A DNA stretch of 64,000 nt from Marthasterias glacialis (Eukaryota > Echinodermata > Asteroidea > Forcipulatida > Asteriidae). How positions within the stretch are numbered: position 1 is the stretch's first letter; each line of letters opens with the position of its first letter. A program made the translations under genes and the position numbers. This document shows, piece after piece, positions 22,337 through 34,978 of this stretch. Under the pieces are notes generated by a model that ran no database searches, was not told where the DNA came from, and saw nothing but the letters and a program-made list of their open reading frames with translations. The stretch is taken from positions 2,068,174 through 2,132,173 of the forward strand of contig OU452223.1 in NCBI GenBank assembly GCA_911728455.2, read 5' to 3'.

Positions 22337-23801
22337 GTGTACGTCAACAATAGCCAAGGCCGCTACGTGTGTGCTGGACTGAAGCCAGCCAAAAAAAAAA
22401 ACGCCTAAAAAAGAAGTCGGCAGCGCCAAAGCCAATAACTCGAGAAATAATGGGGCTAGAGAGAAATTTCTTGTACCTGCAGGTAGCTGCCATAGTCCTA
22501 CATCCGAAAATCTACTTTTCCCGGCCAGCCATGGCCATCTTCCGCCTTGAAACCACCAGAGAGCGGGGCTGCTCCGAATGCGCTTCAAACACCTGTCTAA
22601 TGGCACTTTTGTACACAAAGCTGTAACAGAGTGAAAACAAGACTTAGCAACGGCTCTATCTCCCAAAGTATTGGCGAAAATCTGACAAGTCCGACACTGT
22701 TGGAAAGCCCTGCTCATGGGCTTTCCAAAAATGCCGGTCTTGGGGTTGTGGAATAAACAGGGAGGATGCCAGGGACCGCGGAGTGAGGACACCCCGAAGA
22801 TGTCCAGTGCAAACGGCCATGCTCTCTGTACGTCAACAATAGCCAAGGCCGCTACGTGTGTGCTGGACTGAAGCCAGCCAAAAAAAAAACGCCGAAAAAA
22901 GAAGTCGGCAGCGCCAAAGCCAATAACTCCAGAAATAATGGGGCTAGAGAGAAATTTCTTGTACCTGCAGGTAGCTGCCATAGTCCTGCATCCGAAAATC
23001 TACTTTTCCCGGCCAGCCATGGCCATCTTCCGCCTTGAAACCACCAGAGAGCGGGGCTGCTCCGAATGCGCTTCAAACACCTGTCTAATGGCACTTTTGT
23101 ACACAAAGCTGTAACAGAGTGAAAACAAGACTTAGCAACGGCTCTATCTCCCAAAGTATTGGCGAAAATCTGACAAGTCCGACACTGTTGGAAAGCCCTG
23201 CTCATGGGCTTTCCGAAAATGCCGGTCTTGGGGTTGTGGAATAAACAGGGAGGATGCCAGGGACCGCGGAGTGAGGACACCCCGAAGATGTCCAGTGCAA
23301 ACGGCCATGCTCTGTGTACGTCAACAATAGCCAAGGCCGCTACGTGTGTGCTGGACTGAAGCCAGCCCAAAAAAAAACGCCGAAAAAAGAAGTCGGCAGC
23401 GCCAAAGCCAATAACTCCAGAAATAATGGGGCTAGAGAGAAATTTCTTGTACTTGCAGGTAGCTGCCATAGTCCTGCATCCGAAACTCCACTTTTCCCGG
23501 CCAGCCATGGCCATCTTCCGCCTTGAAACTACCAGAGATCGGGGCTGCTCCGAATGAGCTTCAAACACCTGTCTAATGGCACTTTTGTACACAAAGCTGT
23601 AACAGAGTGAAAACAAGACTTAGCAACGGCTCTATCTCCCAAAGTATTGGCGGAAATCTGACAAGGCCGACACTGTTGGAATGCCCTGCTCATGGGCTTT
23701 CCGAAAATGCCGGTCTTAGGGTTGTGGGATAAACAGGGAGGATGCCAGGGACCGCGGAGTGAGAACACCCCGAAGATGTCCAGTGCAAACGGCCATGCTC
23801 T

Positions 23802-24112
23802 GTGTACGTCAACAATAGCCAAGGCCGCTACGTGTGTGCTGGACTGAAGCCAGCAAAAAAAATAAGCCGAAAAAAGAAGTCGGCAGCGCCAAAGCCAATA
23901 ACTCCAGAAAAAATGGGGCTAGAGAGAAATTTCTTGTACCTGCAGGTAGCTGCCATAGTCCTGCATCCGAAAATTCACTTTTCCCGGCCAGCCATGGCCA
24001 TCTTCCGCCTTGAAACCACCAGAGATCGGGGCTGCTCCGAATGCGCTTCAAACACCTGTCTAATGGCACTTTTGTACACCCCAAAGATGTCCAGTGCAAA
24101 CGGCCATGCTCT
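23802..24112 (+). repeat. Truncated monomer 3 (311 bp)
   Basis: Same junction near 24075-24080. The A-tract is interrupted (AAAAAAAATAAGCCG), and it has CCAGAAAAAATGGGG for CCAGAAATAATGGGG. Confidence 0.92.
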
Positions 24113-25098
24113 GTGTACGTCAACAATAGCCAAGGCCGCTACGTGTGTGCTGGACTGAAGCCAGCCAAAAAAAAAACGCCGAAAAAAGAAGTCGGCAGCG
24201 CCAAAGCCAATAACTCGAGAAATAATGGGGCTAGAGAGAAATTTCTTGTACCTGCAGGTAGCTGCCATAGTCCTGCATCCGAAAATCCACTTTTCCCGGC
24301 CAGCCATGGCCATCTCTCGCCTTGAAACTACCAGAGAGCGGGGCTGCTCCGAATGCGCTTCAAACACCTGTCTAATGGCACTTTTGTACACAAAGCTGTA
24401 ACAGAGTGAAAACAAGACTTAGCAACGGCTCTATCTCCCAAAGTATTGGCGGAAATCTGACAAGTCCGACACTGTTGGAATGCCCTGCTCATGGGCTTTC
24501 CGAAAATGCCGGTCTTGGGGTTGTGGGATAAACAAGGAGGTTGCCAGGGACCGCGGAGTGAGGACACCCCGAAGATGTCCAGTGCAAACGGCCATGCTCT
24601 CTGTACGTCAACAATAGCCAAGGCCGCTATCTGTGTGCTGGACTGAAGCCAGCAGAAAAAAAAAAAAAAAAAAAAACCGAAAAAAAAAGTCGGCAGCGCC
24701 ACGGCCAATAACTCCAGAAATAATGGGGCTAGAGAGAAATTTCTTGTACCTGCAGGTAGCTGCCATAGTCCTGCATCCGAAAATTCACTTTTCCCGGCCA
24801 GCCATGGCCATCTTCTGCCTTGAAACCACCAGAGATCGGGGCTGCTCCGAATGCGCTTCAAACACCTGTCTAATGGCACTTTTGTACACAAAGCTGTAAC
24901 AGAGTGAAAACAAGACTTAGCAACGGCTCTATCTCCCAAAGTATTGGCGGAAATCTGACAAGTCCGACACTGTTGGAATGCCCTGCTCATGGGCTTTCCG
25001 AAAATGCCGGTCTTGGGGTTGTGGGATAAACAGGAAGGATGCCAGGGACCGCGGAGTGAGGACACCCCGAAGATGTCCAGTGCAAACGGCCATGCTCT

Positions 25099-25410
25099 GT
25101 GTACGTCAACAATAGCCAAGGCCGCTACGTGTGTGCTGGACTGAAGCCAGCCAAAAAAAAAACGCCTAAAAAAGAAGTCGGCAGCGCCAAAGCCAATAAC
25201 TCGAGAAATAATGGGGCTAGAGAGAAATTTCTTGTACCTGCAGGTAGCTGCCATAGTCCTACATCCGAAAATCCACTTTTCCCGGCCAGCCATGGCCATC
25301 TTACGCCTTGAAAGCACCAGAGATCGGGGCTGCTCCGAATGCGCTTCAAACACCTGTCTAATGGCACTTTTGTACACCCCAAAGATGTCCAGTGCAAACG
25401 GCCATGCTCT
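25099..25410 (+). repeat. Truncated monomer 4 (312 bp)
   Basis: Same junction near 25373-25378. Nearly identical to monomer 2, but CTTACGCC for CTTCCGCC. Confidence 0.92.
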
Positions 25411-27370
25411 GTGTACGTCAACAATAGCCAAGGCCGCTACGTGTGTGCTGGACTGAAGCCAGCCAAAAAAAAAACGCCGAAAAAGAAGTCGGCAGCGCCA
25501 AAGCCAATAACTCGAGAAATAATGGGGCTAGAGAGAAATTTCTTGTACCTGCAGGTAGCTGCCATAGTCCTGCATCCGAAAATCCACTTTTCCCGGCCAG
25601 CCATGGCCATCTTCCGCCTTGAAACTACCAGAGAGCGGGGCTGCTCCGAATGCGCTTCAAACACCTGTCTAATGGCAGTTTTGTACACAAAGCTGTAACA
25701 GAGTGAAAACAAGACTTAGCAACGGCTCTATCTCCCAAAGTATTGGCGAAAATCTGACAAGTCCGACACTGTTGGAAAGCCCTGCTCATGGGCTTTCCGA
25801 AAATGCCGGTCTTGGGGTTGTGGGATAAACAGGGAGGATGTCAGGGACCGCAGAGTGAGGACACCCCGAAGATGTCCAGTGCAATCGGCCATGCTCTGTG
25901 TACGTCAACAATAGCCAAGGCCGCTACGTGTGTGCTGGACTGAAGCCAGCAAAAAAAAAAAAAGCCGAAAAAAGAAGTCGGCAGCGCCAAAGCAAATAAC
26001 TCCAGAAATAATGGGGCTAGAGAGAAATTTCTTGTACCTGCAGGTAGCTGCCATAGTCCTGCATCCGAAAATTCACTTTTCCCGGCCAGCCATGGCCATC
26101 TTCTGCCTTGAAACCACCAGAGATCGGGGCTGCTCCGAATGCGCTTCAAACACCTGTCTAATGGCACTTTTGTACACAAAGCTGTAACAGAGTGAAAACA
26201 AGACTTAGCAACGGCTCTATCTCCCAAAGTATTGGCGGAAATCTGACAAGTCCAACACTGTTGGAATGCCCTGCTCATGGGCTTTCCGAAAATGCCGGTC
26301 TTGGGGTTGTGGGATAAACAGGGAGGATGCCAGGGACCGCGGAGTGAGGCCACCCCGAAGATGTCCAGTGCAAACGGCCATGCTCTGTGTACGTCAACAA
26401 TAGCCAAGGCCGCTACGTGCGTGCTGGACTGAAGCCAGCCAAAAAAAAAAACGCCTAAAAAAGAAGTCGGCAGCGCCAAAGCCAATAACTCGAGAAATAA
26501 TGGGGCTAGAGAGAAATTTCTTGTACCTGCAGGTAGCTGCCATAGTCCTACATCCGAAAATCCACTTTTCCCGGCCAGCCATGGCCATCTTCCGCCTTGA
26601 AACCACCAGAGATCGGGGCTGCTCCGAATGCGCTTCAAACACCTGTCTAATGGCACTTTTGTACACAAAGCTGTAACAGAGTGAAAACAAGACTTAGCAA
26701 CGGCTCTATCTCCCAAAGTATTGGCGGAAATCTGACAAGTCCAACACTGTTGGAATGCCCTGCTCATGGGCTTTCCGAAAATGCCGGTCTTGGGGTTGTG
26801 GGATAAACAAGGAGGATGCCAGGGACCGCGGAGTGAGGACACCCCGAAGATGTCCAGTGCAAACGGCCATGCTCTGTGTACGTCAACAATAGCCAAGGCC
26901 GCTATGTGTTTGCTGGACTGAAGCCAGCAGAAAAAAAAAAAAAAAAAAACGAAAAAAAAAGTCGGCAGCGCCACGGCCAATAACTCCAGAAATAATGGGG
27001 CTAGAGAGAAATTTCTTGTACCTGCAGGTAGCTGCCATAGTCCTGCATCCGAAAATTCACTTTTCCCGGCCAGCCATGGCCATCTTCTGCCTTGAAACCA
27101 CCAGAGATCGGGGCTGCTCCGAATGCGCTTCAAACACCTGTCTAATGGCACTTTTGTACACAAAGCTGTAACAGAGTGAAAACAAGACTTAGCAACGGCT
27201 CTATCTCCCACAGTATTGGCGGAAATCTGACAAGTCCGACACTGTTGGAATGCCCTGCTCATGGGCTTTCCGAAAATGCCGGTCTTGGGGTTGTGGGATA
27301 AACAGAGAGGATGCCAGGGACCGCCGAGTGAGGACACCCCGAAGATGTCCAGTGCAAACGGCCATGCTCT

Positions 27371-27682
27371 GTGTACGTCAACAATAGCCAAGGCCGCTAC
27401 GTGTGTGCTGGACTGAAGCCAGCCAAAAAAAAAACGCCGAAAAAAGAAGTCGGCAGCGCCAAAGCCAATAACTCCAGAAATAATGGGGCTAGAGAGAAAT
27501 TTCTTGTACCTGCAGGTAGCTGCCATAGTCCTGCATCCGAAAATTCACTTTTCCCGGCCAGCCATGGCCATCTTCCGCCCTTAAACCACCAGAGATCGGG
27601 GCTGCTCCGAATGCGCTTCAAACACCTGTCTAATTGCACTTTTGTACACCCCAAAGATGTCCAGTGCAAACGGCCATGCTCT
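27371..27682 (+). repeat. Truncated monomer 5 (312 bp)
   Basis: Same junction near 27645-27650. Private marks are CTTCCGCCCTTAAACC and CTAATTGCAC. Confidence 0.92.
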
Positions 27683-28703
27683 GTGTACGTCAACAATAGC
27701 CAAGGCCGCTACGTGTGTGCTGGACTGAAGCTAGCCAAAAAAAAACCGCCAAAAAAGAAGTCGGCAGCGCCAAAGCCAATAACTCGAGAAATAATGGGGC
27801 TAGAGAGAAATTTCTTGTACCTGCAGGTAGCTGCCATAGTCCTGCATCCGAAAATTCACTTTTCCCGGCCAGCCATGGCCATCTCTCGCCTTGAAACTAC
27901 CAGAGAGCAGGGCTGCTCCGAATGCGCTTCAAACACCTGTCTAATGGCACTTTTGTACACAAAGCTGTAACAGAGTGAAAACAAGACTTAGCAACGGCTC
28001 TATCTCCCAAAGTATTGGCGAAAATCTGACAAGTCTGACACTGTTGGAAAGCCCTGCTCATGGGCTTTCCGAAAATGCCGGTCTTGGGGTTGTGGGATAA
28101 ACAGGGAGGATGTCAGGGACCGCAGAGTGAGGACACCCCGAAGATGTCCAGTGCAATCGGCCATGCTCTGTGTACGTCAACAATAGCCAAGGCCGCTACG
28201 TGTGTGCTGGACTGAAGCCAGCAAAAAAAAAAGCCGAAAAAAGAAGTCGGCAGCGCCAAAGCCAATAACTCAAGAAATAATGGGGCTAGAGAGAAATTTC
28301 TTGTACCTGCAGGTAGTTGCCATAGTCCTGCATCCGAAAATTCACTTTTCTCGGACAGCCATGGCCATCTTCCGCCTTGAAACCACCAGAGATCGGGGCT
28401 GCTCCGAATGCGCTTCAAACACCTGTCTAATGGCACTTTTGTACACAAAGCTGTAACAGAGTGAAAACAAGACTTAGCAACGGCTCTATCTCCCAACGTA
28501 TTGGCGGAAATCTGACAAGTCTGACACTGTTGGAAAGCCCTGCTCATGGGCTTTCCGAAAATGCCAGTCTTGGGTTGTGGGATAAACAGGGAGGATGCCA
28601 GGGACCGCGTCGTGAGGACACCCCGAAGATGTCCAGTGCAAACGGCCATGCTCTGTGTACGTCAACAATAGCCAAGGCCGCTACGTGTGTGCTGGACTGA
28701 AGC

Positions 28704-28734
<31 letters not shown>

Positions 28735-29659
28735 GCCGAAAAAAGAAGTCGGCAGCGCCACGGCCAATAACTCCAGAAATAATGGGGCTAGAGAGAAATT
28801 TCTTGTACTTGCAGGTAGCTGCCATAGTCCTGCATCCGAAAATTCACTTTTCCCGGCCAGCCAGGGCCATCTTCCGCCTTGAAACCACCAGAGAGCGGGG
28901 CTGCTCCGAATGCGCTTCAAACACCTGTCTAATGGCACTTTTGTACACAAAGCTGTAACAGAGTGAAAACAAGACTTAGCAACGGCTCTATCTCCCAAAG
29001 TATTGGCGGAAATCTGACAAGTCCGACACTGTTGGAAAGCCCTGCTCATGGGCTTTCTGAAAATGCCGGTCTTGGGGTTGTGGGATAAACAGGAAGGATG
29101 CCAGGGACCGCGGAGTGAGGACACCCCAAAGATGTCAAGTGCAAACGGCCATGCTCTGTGTACGTCAACAATAGCCAAGGCCGCTACGTGTGTGCTGGAC
29201 TGAAGCCAGCAAAAAAAAAAAAAAAAAAAAAAAAAAGCCGAAAAAAGAAGTCGGCAGCGCCACGGCCAATAACTCCAGAAATAATGGGGCTAGAGAGAAA
29301 TTTCTTGTACTTGCAGGTAGCTGCCATAGTCCTGCATCCGAAAATCCACTTTTCCCGGCCAGCCAGGGCCATCTTCCGCCTTGAAACCACCAGAGAGCGG
29401 GGCTGCTCCGAATGCGCTTCAAACACCTGTCTAATGGCACTTTTGTACACAAAGCTGTAACAGAGTGAAAACAAGACTTAGCAACGGCTCTATCTCCCAA
29501 AGTATTGGCGGAAATCTGACAAGTCCGACACTGTTGGAATGCCCTGCTCATGGGCTTTCCGAAAATGCCGGTCTTGGGGTTGTGGGATAAACAAGGAGGA
29601 TGCCAGGGACCGCGGAGTGAGGACACCCCAAAGATGTCCAGTGCAAACGGCCATGCTCT

Positions 29660-32425
29660 GTGTACGTCAACAATAGCCAAGGCCGCTATGTGTGTGCTGG
29701 ACTGAAGCCAGCAAAAAAAAAAAAAAAAAAAAACCGAAAAAAAAGTCGGCAGCGCCAAGGCCAATAACTCCAGAAATAATGGGGCTAGGGAGAAATTTCT
29801 TGTACCTGCAGGTAGCTGCCATAGTCCTGCATCCGCAAATCCACTTTTCCCGGCCAGCCAGGGCCATCTTTCGCCTTGAAACCACCAGAGAGCGGGGCTG
29901 CTCCGAATGCGCTTCAAACACCTGTCTAATGGCACTTTTGTACACAAAGCTGTAACAGAGTGAAAACAAGACTTAGCAACGGCTCTATCTCCCAAAGTAT
30001 TGGCGGAAATCTGACAAGTCCGACACTGTTGGAAAGCCCTGCTCATGGGCTTTCCGAAAATGCCGGTCTTGGGGTTGTGGAATAAACAGGGAGGATGCCA
30101 GGGACCGCGGAGTGAGGACACCCCAAAGATGTCCAGTGCAAACGGCCATGCTCTCTGTACGTCAACAATAGCCAAGGCCGCTACGTGTGTGCTGGACTGA
30201 AGCCAGCCAAAAACAAAACGCCGAAAAAAGAAGTCGGCAGCGCCACGGCCAATAACTCCAGAAATAATGGGGCTAGAGAGAAATTTCTTGTACCTGCAGG
30301 TAGCTGCCATAGTCCTGCATCCGAAAATTCACTTTTCCCGGCCAGCCATGGCCATCTTCCGCCTTGAAACCACCAGAGATCGGGGCTGCTCCGAATGCGC
30401 TTCAAACACCTGTCTAATGGCACTTTTGTACACCCCAAAGATGTCCAGTGCAAACGGCCATGCTCTGTGTACGTCAACAATAGCCAAGGCCGCTACGTGT
30501 GTGCTGGACTGAAGCCAGCCAAAAAAAAAAACGCCGAAAAAAGAAGTCGGCAGCGCCAAAGCCAATAACTCGAGAAATAATGGGGCTAAAGAAAAATTTA
30601 TTGTACCTGCAGGTAGCTGCCATAGTCCTGCATCCGAAAATTCACTTTTCCCGGCCAGCCATGGCCATCTTCCGCCTTGAAACCACCAGAGATCGGGCTG
30701 CTCCGAATGCGCTTCAAACACCTGTCTAATGGCACTTTTGTACACAAAGCTGTAACAGAGTGAAAACAAGACTTAGCAACGGCTCTATCTCCCAAAGTAT
30801 TGGCGGAAATCTGACAAGTCCGACACTGTTGGAATGCCCTGCTCATGGGCTTTCCGAAAATGCCGGTCTTGGGGTTGTGGGATAAACAAGGAGGATGCCA
30901 GGGAGCGCGGAGTGAGGACACCCCGAAGATGTCCAGTGCAAACGGCCATGCTCTGTGTACGTCAACAATAGCCAAGGCCGCTATGTGTGTGCTGGACTGA
31001 AGCCAGCAAAAAAAAAAAAAAAAAAAAACGAAAAAAAAAGTCGGCAGCGCCACGGCCAATAACTCCAGAAATAATGGGGCTAGAGAGAAATTTCTTGTAC
31101 CTGCAGGTAGCTGCCATAGTCTTGCATCCGCAAATCCACTTTTCCCGGCCAGCCAGGGCCATCTTTCGCCTTGAAACCACCAGAGAGCGGGGCTGCTCCG
31201 AATGCGCTTCAAACACCTGTCTAATGGCACTTTTGTACACAAAGCTGTAACAGAGTGAAAACAAGACTTAGCAACGGCTCTATCTCCCAAAGTATTGGCG
31301 GAAATCTGACAAGTCCGACACTGTTGGAAAGCCCTGCTCATGGGCTTTCCGAAAATGCCGGTCTTGGGGTTGTGGAATAAACAGGGAGGATGCCAGGGAC
31401 CGCGGAGTGAGGACACCCCAAAGATGTCCAGTGCAAACGGCCATGCTCTCTGTACGTCAACAATAGCCAAGGCCGCTACGTGTGTGCTGGACTGAAGCCA
31501 GCCAAAAACAAAACGCCGAAAAAAGAAGTCGGCAGCGCCACGGCCAATAACTCCAGAAATAATGGGGCTAGAGAGAAATTTCTTGTACCTGCAGGTAGCT
31601 GCCATAGTCCTGCATCCGAAAATTCACTTTTCCCGGCCAGCCATGGCCATCTTCCGCCTTGAAACCACCAGAGATCGGGGCTGGTCCGAATGCGCTTCAA
31701 ACACCTGTCTAATGGCACTTTTGTACACAAAGCTGTAACAGAGTGAAAACAAGACTTAGCAACGGCTCTATCTCCCAAAGTATTGGCGCAAATCTGACAA
31801 GTCCAACACTGGTGGAAAGCCCTGCTCATGGGCTTTCCGAAAATGCCGGTCTTGGGGTTGTGGAATAAACAGGGAGGATGCCAGGGACCGCGGAGTGAGG
31901 ACACCCCAAAGATGTCCAGTGCAAACGGCCATGCTCTCTGTACGTCAACAATAGCCAAGGCCGCTACGTGTGTGCTGGACTGAAGCCAGCCAAAAACAAA
32001 ACGCCGAAAAAAGAAGTCGGCAGCGCCACGGCCAATAACTCCAGAAATAATGGGGCTAGAGAAAAATTTCTTGTACCTGCAGGTAGCTGCCATAGTCCTG
32101 CATCCGCAAATCTACTTTTCCCGGCCAGCCAGGGCCATCTTCCGCCTTGAAACCACCAGAGAGCGGGGCTGCTCCGAATGCGCTTCAAACACCTGTCTAA
32201 TGGCACTTTTGTTCACAGAGCTGTAACAGAGTGAAAACAAGACTTAGCAACGGCTCTATCTCCCAAAGTATTGGCGGAAATCTGACAAGTCCGACACTGT
32301 TGGAAAGCCCTGCTCATGGGCTTTCCGAAAATGCCGGTCTTGGGGTTGTGGGATAAACAGGGAGGATGCCAGGGACCGCGGAGTGAGGACACCCCAAAGA
32401 TGTCCACTGCAAACGGCCATGCTCT
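29660..32425 (+). repeat. Partial duplication, step about 1295 bp
   Basis: The unit at 29660 (long A, CCGCAAATCCAC, CTTTCGCC) and the following C-interrupted unit at 30155 are repeated at 30955 and 31450, with a third C-interrupted unit at 31938. The second series lacks the 176-bp deletion. Private changes occur at 30590-30600 (AAGAAAAATTTATTG) and 31810 (CACTGGTGG). Confidence 0.78.
30155..30466 (+). repeat. Truncated monomer 6 (312 bp)
   Basis: Same junction near 30429-30434. The A-tract is the C-interrupted AAAAACAAAACG form with CACGGCC, unlike the other five. The deletion therefore sits on a different upstream half, consistent with exchange within units. Confidence 0.92.
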
Positions 32426-32926
32426 GTGTACGTCAACAATAGCCAAGGCCGCTACGTGTGTGCTGGACTGAAGCCAGCAAAAAAAAAAAAAAAAAGAAAA
32501 AAGGACGAAAAAAGAAGTCGGCAGCGCCACGGCCAATAACTCCAGAAATAATGGGGCTAGAGAGAAATTTCTTGTACTTGCAGGTAGCTGCCATAGTCCT
32601 GCATCCGAAAATCCACTTTTCCCGGCCAGCAAGGGCCATCTTCCGCCTTGAAACCACCAGAGAGCGGGGCTGCTCCGAATGTGCTTCAAACACCTGTCTA
32701 ATGGCACTTTTGTACACAAAGCTGTAACAGAGTGAAAACAAGACTTAGCAACGGCTCTATCTCCCAACGTATTGGCGGAAATCTGACAAGTCTGACACTG
32801 TTGGAATGCCCTGCTCATGGGCTTTCTGAAAATGCCGGTCTTGGGGTTGTGGGATAAACAGGGAGGATGCCAGGGACCGCGGAGTGAGGACACCCCAAAG
32901 ATGTCCAGTGCAAACGGCCATGCTCT

Positions 32927-32975
32927 GTGTACGTCAACTATAGCCAAGGCCGCGACGTGTGTGCTGGACTGAAGC

Positions 32976-33008
<33 letters not shown>

Positions 33009-34945
33009 GCCGAAAAAAGAAGTCGGCAGCGCCACGGCCAATAACTCCAGAAATAATGGGGCTAGAGAGAAATTTCTTGTACCTGCAGGTAGCTGCCATA
33101 GTCCTGCATCCGAAAATCCACTTTTCCCGGCCAGCCAGGGCCATCTTCCGCCTTGAAACCACCAGAGAGCGGGGCTGCTCCGAATGCGCTTCAAACACCT
33201 GTCTAATGGCACTTTTGTACACAAAGCTGTAACAGAGTGAAAACAAGACTTAGCAACGGCTCTATCTCCCAAAGTATTGGCGGAAATCTGACAAGTCCGA
33301 CACTGTTGGAAAGCCCTGCTCATGGGCTTTCCGAAAATGCCGGTCTTGGGGTTGTGGGATAAACAGGGAAAATGCCAGGGACCGCGGAGTGAGGACACCC
33401 CAAAGATGTCCACTGCAAACGGCCATGCTCTGTGTACGTCAACAATAGCCAAGGCCGCTACGTGTGTGCTGGACTGAAGCCAGCAAAAAAAAAAAAAGCC
33501 GAAAAAAGAAGTCGGCAGCGCCAAAGCCAATAACTCGAGAAATAATGGGGCTAGAGAGAAATTTCTTGTACCTGCAGGTAGCTGCCATAGTCCTGCATCC
33601 GAAAATTCACTTTTCCCGGCCAGCCAGGGCCATCTTCCGCCTTGAAACCACCAGAGAGCGGGGCTGCTCCGAATGCGCTTCAAACACCTGTCTAATGGCA
33701 CTTTTGTACACAGAGCTGTAACAGAGTGAAAACAAGACTTAGCAACGGCTTTATCTCCCAAAGTATTGGCGGAAATCTGACAAGTCCGACACTGTTGGAA
33801 AGCCCTGCTCATGGGCTTTCCGAAAATGCCGGTCTTGGGGTTGTGGGATAAACAGGGAGGATGCCAGGGACCGCGGAGTGAGGACACCCCAAAGATGTCC
33901 ACTGCAAACGGCCATGCTCTGTGTACGTCAACAATAGCCAAGGCCGCTACGTGTGTGCTGGACTGAAGCCAGCCAAAAAAAAAACGCCGAAAAAAGAAGT
34001 CGGCAGCGCCAAAGCCAATAACTCAAGAAATAATGGGGCTAGAGAGAAATTTCTTGTACCTGCAGGTAGCTGCCATAGTCCTGCATCCGAAATATTACTT
34101 TTCCCGGCCAGCCAGGGCCATCTTCCGCCTTGAAACCACCAGAGAGCGGGGCTGCTCCGAATGCGCTTCAAACACCTGTCTAATGGCACTTTTGTACACA
34201 AAGCTGTAACAGAGTGAAAACAAGACTTAGCAACGGCTCTATCTCCCAAAGTATTGGCGGAAATCTGACAAGTCCGACACTGTTGGAAAGCCCTGCTCAT
34301 GGGCTTTCCGAAAATGCCGGTCTTGGGGTTGTGGGATAAACAGGGAGGATGCCAGGGACCGCGGAGTGAGGACACCCCAAAGATGTCCACTGCAAACGGC
34401 CATGCTCTGTGTACGTCAACAATAGCCAAGGCCGCTACGTGTGTGCTGGACTGAAGCCAGCAAAAAAAAAAACGCCGAAAAAAGAAGTCGGCAGCGCCAA
34501 AGCCAATAACTCAAGAAATAATGGGGCTAGAGAGAAATTTCTTGTACCTGCAGGTAGCTGCCATAGTCCTGCATCCGAAATATTATTTTTCCCGGCCAGC
34601 CAGGGCCATCTTCCGCCTTGAAACCACCAGAGAGCGGGGCTGCTCCGAATGCGCTTCAAACACCTGTCTAATGGCACTTTTGTACACAAAGCTGTAACAG
34701 AGTGAAAACAAGACTTAGCAACGGCTCTATCTCCCAAAGTATTGGCGGAAATCTGACAAGTCCGACACTGTTGGAAAGCCCTGCTCATGGGCTTTCCGAA
34801 AATGCCGGTCTTGGGGTTGTGGGATAAACAGGGAGGATGCCAGGGACCGCGGAGTGAGGACACCCCAAAGATGTCCAGTGCAAACGGCCATGCTCTGTGT
34901 ACGTCAACAATAGCCAAGGCCGCTACGTGTGTGCTGGACTGAAGC

Positions 34946-34978
<33 letters not shown>

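Larger units (their letters stand above)
20230..30466 (+). repeat. Domain carrying six 176-bp-deleted monomers
   Basis: Full-length units are interspersed with six truncated ones starting at 20230, 22025, 23802, 25099, 27371 and 30155. A recurrent block of truncated unit, then a unit with GAAACTACC and CTCGAG, then a unit with TGCAATCGGCC after GATGTCAGGGACCGCAGAG, is seen at about 20230-21528, 25099-26386 and 27371-28654 (about 1.29 kb each). A second relation links 21529-22336 with 24601-25410 at an offset of about 3073. No gene is visible in the domain. Confidence 0.88.
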
